This document shows, one piece after another, positions 58,566 through 64,000 of a stretch of 64,000 nt of DNA. Position 1 is the first letter of the stretch; each line of letters starts with the position of its first letter. A program made the translations under genes and the position numbers. The DNA is from Microcaldota archaeon (GTDB lineage Archaea; Micrarchaeota; Micrarchaeia; Micrarchaeales; CABMGC01): the NCBI GenBank assembly GCA_021792095.1, contig JAJYVH010000001.1, forward strand, positions 573,324 through 637,323, in the 5' to 3' direction. The notes below the pieces were generated by a model that was given only the letters and a program-made list of their open reading frames with translations, did no database searches and was not told the origin of the DNA.

Positions 58566-59945
58566 TTACAGCTCCCTGAGCGCGTCTATGGGTTCCATCC
58601 TGCTGGCGCGCCACGCCGGATAGAGGCCGGCGACGACGCTGACGCCCATGGCTATCAACAGCGCGAGCAGTATCGTGGTTATGGGGAACGCGGGCTTGAT
58701 TGATATGCCCGACGATGAGGCCGAGGATGATGTTGGGCCGCCTGCGAAAACAGCTCCGCCTCCGCCTGGTGCAGATTCAAATCTGCTGCCGCTCCTGTAA
58801 CCTGAAGCAGCAAACGTAGGCGAAGACGATACGCCAGCGGAAGAGCTACCCTGTACCCCTGAAGGGCCAGACGCCAGGCTAGACAGGCCCACCAGCCCGT
58901 AGGCAGTGCCTGCCCCTGCCGCTATGCCTATCACGCCGCCCATGAAGCCTATAATCAGTGCCTGGAGCATGAAGACGAGCATGACGTGCCTGTTCTTGAA
59001 GCCTATCGCCTTGAGCACGCCTATCTCGTGCGTGCGTTCCATCACGCTCATCAGCATTATGTTCATTATGCCTATCGCTGCGACGAAGAGCGATATGCCC
59101 GCTATCACTGCAAGCAACAGCGTTATCGAACCTATGATCGACGAGGCAGTAGAGAGGAGCTGCGCAGTCGTCAGCACTCTTGCGCTGCTCCCGAAAATCG
59201 TTGTTATCAGCGCTGCTGTGGCATTGACGCTGCTCAGGTTGTCAGCCGTGACAACCATCTCGTTGTACGATGTCTTGTGCAGCAGTACGCCTGCAGCCTG
59301 CACAGAAACAAACACGGCCGAGTCTATGGGTATGAGCGACGTGCCGTGCGAAGCCAGTATGCCTATCACGGGCACTGTAATCTCTGAAGCGTTCCTCGAT
59401 GCGCCGGAGAGCTTCAGGGCTGCGCTCTGGCCCGTTGTCACTGTCTGCTGGCCGGCTGCGCTGGATGGGAACGCAACATCGTAGCCTATGACGGCTTCGG
59501 GTGCTATAGTGTCAGTGTACGCGGATCCCTGGATCAGCGTGACGTTGCCCCCCAGCAGCTGTGCGAGGCCGGAGCTGGATATGCCCACTACAGTCACGCT
59601 CGTGTTCTGGTTCCCTGCGTAGAATGTGCCTGCGCCCGTTATCAGAGCGGTGACTGAGGTAACGTTGGGCAGCGCCTCCATCTCGTTGACGTCCCCTTGG
59701 GTGAAGCCCAGCTGGGTGCTGCTGCCCACTATTATAGAGGTCGGCCCTAGCGACTCCAGCTCCCCGGTTATGCTGTTGCTTATGCCAGATGTGAACGAAG
59801 TCAGCGCCACTATCGCTGCTATGCCTATGACTACCATCAGTATCGTTAGTGCTGTCCTTACCTTCTTCTGGCTAAGGTCGTTGTAGCTCAGCCAGAATAT
59901 GTCCTTCAGGTCCACAGCGCTCGCCCGTAATTGGCAGGTATGCAA
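58566..59945 (-). CDS. MacB-like ABC transporter permease (FtsX domain)
   Basis: MacB-like N-terminal TM/periplasmic core and MSVMERTHEIGVLKAIGFKNRHVMLVFMLQALIIGFMGGVIGI. Confidence 0.9.
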   Translation of the reverse strand: MHTCQLRASAVDLKDIFWLSYNDLSQKKVRTALTILMVVIGIAAIVALTSFTSGISNSITGELESLGPTSIIVGSSTQLGFTQGDVNEMEALPNVTSVTALITGAGTFYAGNQNTSVTVVGISSSGLAQLLGGNVTLIQGSAYTDTIAPEAVIGYDVAFPSSAAGQQTVTTGQSAALKLSGASRNASEITVPVIGILASHGTSLIPIDSAVFVSVQAAGVLLHKTSYNEMVVTADNLSSVNATAALITTIFGSSARVLTTAQLLSTASSIIGSITLLLAVIAGISLFVAAIGIMNIMLMSVMERTHEIGVLKAIGFKNRHVMLVFMLQALIIGFMGGVIGIAAGAGTAYGLVGLSSLASGPSGVQGSSSAGVSSSPTFAASGYRSGSRFESAPGGGGAVFAGGPTSSSASSSGISIKPAFPITTILLALLIAMGVSVVAGLYPAWRASRMEPIDALREL

Positions 59946-61250
59946 TCACTTCCTGCCGGTGTGCCACTTCTTCATGCGCTCCGCAACCGCGCGCCTCTTC
60001 ATGTATAGCGCCGCAAGGATCGCAACAACCACTATAATTGCCACTATGACAACGGGCAGGTCGCTGCCGCTCCTGGAGTAGACGCGGTAGCCTGTTGCCG
60101 AATTGCCAGACACATACGTGTGGGTGCCGTTGCCCACTAGCGCGTTGGATGGGAGCGCTGTGCTGAAAGCGATCGGTACGTCTATAGTCGTGTTTATCTT
60201 CTGGCGTATGCTGTTTATGTAGCTTACCACCATGGGCACTACGTAACTGCCGCTAGCTGTCGGGCTTGCTTCCAGGGTTACTGTCACAGGCTCCTGCGAG
60301 TCGGTTGACATGTCGCCCACGAAAACAGAGTTGGAGCCGTACACGCTTATGCCGCTGGGGGGCAGTGGCGTTACTGTGACAGCCGAAGCTCCGGCGGTGC
60401 CCGTATCCGTAAGTATGAACGACACTGAGAAGATGGAGCCTGGAGTCAGCGTGGTCGGCGAGAAAGTTATGCTGCTGGCCGTCATGTTTATGGTGCCGGT
60501 CGAGAGCGTGGGGAATGTGTCGAGTATCTGCACGGGCTTTGAGCTCTCGTAGAACTGCGCAGAGACGTTGAGCGGGAACGTCTGCGAAGCTGAGCTGAAG
60601 ACGAAGGTGCGCAGGCTCACTGTTGTGCTGCTTCCCGGTGCAAGCGAGCTTATGTCTGTGGGCTGGGTCGTGAGTATGGCCGCATCAGTTGACGGTATCG
60701 ACATCTGAAGCGATATGTCGCTCAGCGTCGTGTTTGCCACGTCGGTAAGGTTCAGCGTTATGTTCTCTATCTCGCCGGAGGTTATGACCTGGTTGGTCTT
60801 GACCTGAAGCGGAGAAGGGCAGGTCTCCACGCTGAAGCTCACGTTCCTCTCCTCGCTATCGGAGTATAGCGTCAGGTAGTTGTAGTTCACTGTGACTCCT
60901 GCCGACACCAGGTTTGATGTGTTAAGGCTAACGTAGATAGGCAGGTCGATAGTAACGCTGCCGTTAGCCGGGACCGTCGATGTGGTCACTGTGCCGTTGC
61001 CCACCGTGTATATGTTCCTCGAAGCAACCAAGCCTAGCTGCAGGCTTGTCATGTTGTCCGCACCGGGGTTTGTCACCTTTATGGGCACACTATTCTCTAT
61101 GCCCCTGCAGAGCGTAGTGACAGTAGTGCTAAGCTGCCAGTTTGGCGGGGGCGGTATCGGCGATGGGCCGCTGGTGCCTGCCGAAACAAGCATCGGCATG
61201 GCTGCGACAAGCATCGCTGCAAATGCCACGTAAGCGAGTCTCGAAATCAC
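59946..61250 (-). CDS. Secreted membrane-anchored protein with CARDB/NEW3-like domains
   Basis: Signal peptide from probable GTG start VISRLAYVAFAAMLVAAMP, beta-rich repeats, C-terminal TM plus basic tail; between ABC subunits. Confidence 0.75.
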   Translation of the reverse strand: MISRLAYVAFAAMLVAAMPMLVSAGTSGPSPIPPPPNWQLSTTVTTLCRGIENSVPIKVTNPGADNMTSLQLGLVASRNIYTVGNGTVTTSTVPANGSVTIDLPIYVSLNTSNLVSAGVTVNYNYLTLYSDSEERNVSFSVETCPSPLQVKTNQVITSGEIENITLNLTDVANTTLSDISLQMSIPSTDAAILTTQPTDISSLAPGSSTTVSLRTFVFSSASQTFPLNVSAQFYESSKPVQILDTFPTLSTGTINMTASSITFSPTTLTPGSIFSVSFILTDTGTAGASAVTVTPLPPSGISVYGSNSVFVGDMSTDSQEPVTVTLEASPTASGSYVVPMVVSYINSIRQKINTTIDVPIAFSTALPSNALVGNGTHTYVSGNSATGYRVYSRSGSDLPVVIVAIIVVVAILAALYMKRRAVAERMKKWHTGRK

Positions 61251-61264
61251 ATCTCTCTCTAGTC

Positions 61265-61963
61265 TCAATTCACCACTTCTCGTTCTATCCTGCCGTCGCG
61301 TATGTGTATTACGCGGTCGCAATGTTTTACTATGTCCAGGTTGTGGGTCACCATGACTATGGTGACGTTCCTCTCTTTTGATATCGCTTTGAAGAACTTT
61401 ATTACCTCATCCCCTGATTTGGTATCAAGGTTGCCAGTAGGCTCGTCGGCAAGTATAAGCGTAGGCTCGTTGACAAGAGCCCTGGCGATTGCCACACGCT
61501 GCTGCTCGCCTCCGCTCAGCTGGTTGGGTCGCATCCCAAGCCTCTCGCCAAGCCCAAGATGCCTTAGCAGCGCCTCTGCACGCTTCCTGCGCTCACCCTG
61601 GCTCACATTGCCGGTCATCAGCGGAAGCTCGACGTTCTTCTCTGCATCCAGTCCAGTCACAAGATTGTACGCCTGAAACACAAAGCCAAGCTTCCTGTTT
61701 CTGAACTCGGCCAATTCGTCGCCGTCCATCCTAGAAGTCGCCACGCCATCTATGTATACCTCTCCGCTGGTAGGCTTGTCTATCGTGCCCAGTATGTGCA
61801 TTAGCGTGGACTTGCCGCTGCCTGACGGCCCCACTATGGCGTCGAACTCTCCGGACTTGAGCGAAATGGAAACGTCCTTGAGCGCGTCTACCTCTATCCC
61901 GCCCATCTTGTATACCTTTGATACATTCTGTACCCTTACCGAGTAGGGTTGGTGTGTTGCCAT
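61265..61963 (-). CDS. MacB/LolD-type ABC transporter ATP-binding protein
   Basis: GPSGSGKST, LSGGEQQRVAIARALVNEPTLILADEPTGNLD; probable start MATHQPYS. Confidence 0.94.
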   Translation of the reverse strand: MATHQPYSVRVQNVSKVYKMGGIEVDALKDVSISLKSGEFDAIVGPSGSGKSTLMHILGTIDKPTSGEVYIDGVATSRMDGDELAEFRNRKLGFVFQAYNLVTGLDAEKNVELPLMTGNVSQGERRKRAEALLRHLGLGERLGMRPNQLSGGEQQRVAIARALVNEPTLILADEPTGNLDTKSGDEVIKFFKAISKERNVTIVMVTHNLDIVKHCDRVIHIRDGRIEREVVN

Positions 61964-62109
61964 GTTTACATCACAAGGATTGCAAAGAACTAACACAATC
62001 TGAATATTGGTTGACTGTGCTAGCCAATTATATATGCCTTCTGATGCGTTTCGGTTTGAGGTGCGCGCCATGTCTAGCAAGTAATTTAACTCTTGCAACA
62101 ACAGTAGGA

Positions 62110-63333
62110 ATGTTGCCCATGGCCTACCTGTCGAAGCTAAGCAGATACGCTACAAACCCTATAGAGGAGGACGACGCGATAGCGGAGCGGCTAGAGCACA
62201 GGGGCAAGGGCATAATAAGGCTCAACAAGGGCGACCCCGCCGTCTACTTCCCGACCCCTGATTACATCAAGCGCGCGTATGTGCGCGCCATAATGCAGGG
62301 CAAGACCGGCTACGCCAGGCCCGGCGGGGCCAGGGAGCTGGTCGACGCTGTAATCGCCAGGTACAGGCGCATGTACGGGCTTGGGCTGGACGGGGACGAC
62401 GTTGTGGTGACGCAGGGCGTCTCCGAGGCGCTCTACATGCTCAACTCCGCACTGCTGGACCCCGGAGACAGAGCCATACTCTTCAAGCCCTACTACACGC
62501 AGTACGTGCCATATGTGGGCCTGGCCGGAGGCAGAGAGTACTTGCTCGATTACAAGGAGAGCCTCGGCTGGGGCATAGATGTGGATGAGCTGGACAGGCG
62601 CGTGAGGAAACTGAAGCACAAGGCCAGGATAAAGTACCTGATGGTAACAAACCCGAACAACCCCACGGGCACAGTGCTGGGCAGGAGCACGCTCAAGAGC
62701 GTGGTGGAGCTGGCGAACGAGCACGGCATCACGCTAGTAAGCGACGAGATATACGACGAAATAGTCTACAACGGCGCCAAGTTCACCAGCGTGGCCACGC
62801 TCGCGAAAGGGGTGCCGCACGTGATACTCAACGGCGCATCGAAGGACTTCGACGCCACGGGCTTCAGGATAGGCTTCGCCATCGTGCCTGGCGACGACGC
62901 AAAGTCTGCATCGCTCAAGAGGAAGATCGCGGATTTCGCCTCTGTCCGCGTGTCCGCTAACGCACCGGCCCAGTACGCTGTGGCCGAAGGCATGAACAAC
63001 CGCAAAGAACACGCCAAGGCGATCCGCAGCATGGTTAGGGAGATAGAGGAGAGGGTCAACTTCGCGGTGAAGCTGCTTGGCGAGAACCAGTACCTGGAGA
63101 CTGTGAGGCCGCAGGGCGCCTTCTACATCTTCCCAAAGGTAGACTTAAAAGCGTTGAAATTCAAGAGCGACAAGGAGTTCGTAGACGCTTTCCTGAAGAG
63201 CGAGTATGTGCAGCTCACCAGGGGCTCGGGCTTCGGTTCGCCGGGCCACATAAGGATCGTGTCGCTGCCTCCTAAGGGCGAGCTGGAGGCTGCTATAACG
63301 AGGTTGAACGAATTCTGCAACAAGGAGGCATAG
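62110..63333 (+). CDS. Class I/II aminotransferase (AspC-like)
   Basis: VTNPNNPTGTVLG, VSDEIYDEIVYNG, GASKDFDATGFRIGF (PLP lysine). Confidence 0.92.
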   Translation: MLPMAYLSKLSRYATNPIEEDDAIAERLEHRGKGIIRLNKGDPAVYFPTPDYIKRAYVRAIMQGKTGYARPGGARELVDAVIARYRRMYGLGLDGDDVVVTQGVSEALYMLNSALLDPGDRAILFKPYYTQYVPYVGLAGGREYLLDYKESLGWGIDVDELDRRVRKLKHKARIKYLMVTNPNNPTGTVLGRSTLKSVVELANEHGITLVSDEIYDEIVYNGAKFTSVATLAKGVPHVILNGASKDFDATGFRIGFAIVPGDDAKSASLKRKIADFASVRVSANAPAQYAVAEGMNNRKEHAKAIRSMVREIEERVNFAVKLLGENQYLETVRPQGAFYIFPKVDLKALKFKSDKEFVDAFLKSEYVQLTRGSGFGSPGHIRIVSLPPKGELEAAITRLNEFCNKEA

Positions 63334-63378
63334 TCTAGTGTAGCAGGGAACGAAAAATAGAAAGGAGTTGTTAGTTTA

Positions 63379-63645
63379 ATGTGTTTGTTTATTGTTAGAC
63401 TATTTGATTGGATGACTCATATTGTAACAAAAACAGACTTTGTGGTCACGGACAAAGATTTGCTCAAATACAAAGATCCTGAAAAAAGGAAAAAGTATAA
63501 AAGAGAATTTATGTGGGAGTACACAAAAAAATGGAGGCACAATCATCCAGATGCACAGCATAAAAGAGAGCGCAGGCATTATGCAAATCTTAAAGATGTA
63601 GGATTTGTAATGCACTCCATTATGTTCAAGAGATTCGTGGAATAA
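63379..63645 (+). CDS. Small basic hypothetical protein
   Basis: 88 aa K/R-rich ORF in low-GC segment. Confidence 0.45.
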   Translation: MCLFIVRLFDWMTHIVTKTDFVVTDKDLLKYKDPEKRKKYKREFMWEYTKKWRHNHPDAQHKRERRHYANLKDVGFVMHSIMFKRFVE

Positions 63646-63676
63646 AAGGATATACAGTAATGTATACAAAACCCAA

Positions 63677-63748
63677 GGAGGTGTCGTCTAATGGTCAGGA
63701 CATTACCCTTACACGGTAAAAGTCGGAGTTCGATTCTCCGCACCTCCA
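63677..63748 (+). tRNA. tRNA-Val (anticodon TAC)
   Basis: GGAGGTG...TTACC-CTTACAC-GGTAA...CGGAG-TTCGATT-CTCCG-CACCTCC-A. Confidence 0.95.
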
Positions 63749-63816
63749 TACACTTTCAGCTAGCCGCTTTCACGAAAGAATAAATACAGGGAAAGAGTAT
63801 GCAATAAGGAGTTTCT

Positions 63817-64000
63817 TTGTCAGAAAGCGCCATCCAATATATGACAAACTGGGAGCCTAAAATCGACACAATGTGCCATGGGCATGCAGACAAAGTTATG
63901 CCAGACGGGCGCATAGAGCGCCATCTGGGCGGACGCCTGTTCATGCTGAACTACACGTACAAGGTAAAGAAGATACTGGAGATACGCCGCCAACCCACAA
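63817..64000 (+). CDS. Partial ORF running off the window end, unknown product
   Basis: Open frame from TTG/ATG: (M)SESAIQYMTNWEPKIDTMCHGHADKVMPDGRIERHLGGRLFMLNYTYKVKKILEIRRQPT... Confidence 0.4.
   Translation, partial: MSESAIQYMTNWEPKIDTMCHGHADKVMPDGRIERHLGGRLFMLNYTYKVKKILEIRRQPT

Noticed and set aside
58402-58614. Minus-strand ORF MARQQDGTHRRAQG...
   Set aside because: Overlaps the MacB-like permease end and a hairpin; composition looks non-coding.

Overview
This 64-kb window is an archaeal chromosome segment, dense and mostly housekeeping. The gene content and very divergent 16S rRNA suggest a DPANN/Micrarchaeota (ARMAN-like) lineage, but I inferred that without a database search. It carries an A/V-type ATP synthase operon, nth, a MEMO-family gene, and a giant repeat-bearing surface protein. 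It also has a stand-alone TnpB (IS200/IS605) element and a sulfate-activation gene group (sulfatase, CysN, CysD, small ORF, RHH regulator, DUF2061-like membrane protein). Other housekeeping genes include thrS, rfcL, pheST, a ribosomal/aIF6/rpoL cluster, tfb and valS. There are several ABC exporters, a VapBC pair, a VKOR/DUF929 redox pair, a Hef-like helicase and an aminotransferase. RNA genes seen are an unlinked 16S rRNA and tRNA-Glu(CTC), tRNA-Phe(GAA) and tRNA-Val(TAC). The most notable observations are: (1) a 16S rRNA with compensatory changes at near-universal positions (h2 18-917 flipped to G-C; 1404-1497 changed to U-A), flanked by a processing stem with a bulge-helix-bulge-like motif; (2) an unassigned structured-RNA candidate and a free-standing LAGLIDADG-like gene just 3' of the 16S; (3) two TAATGT-N4-ACATTA operators in the divergent promoter of the sulfate-activation operon; (4) an encapsulated-ferritin-like protein with no encapsulin shell gene in the window; (5) TnpB with matching hairpins at both ends.
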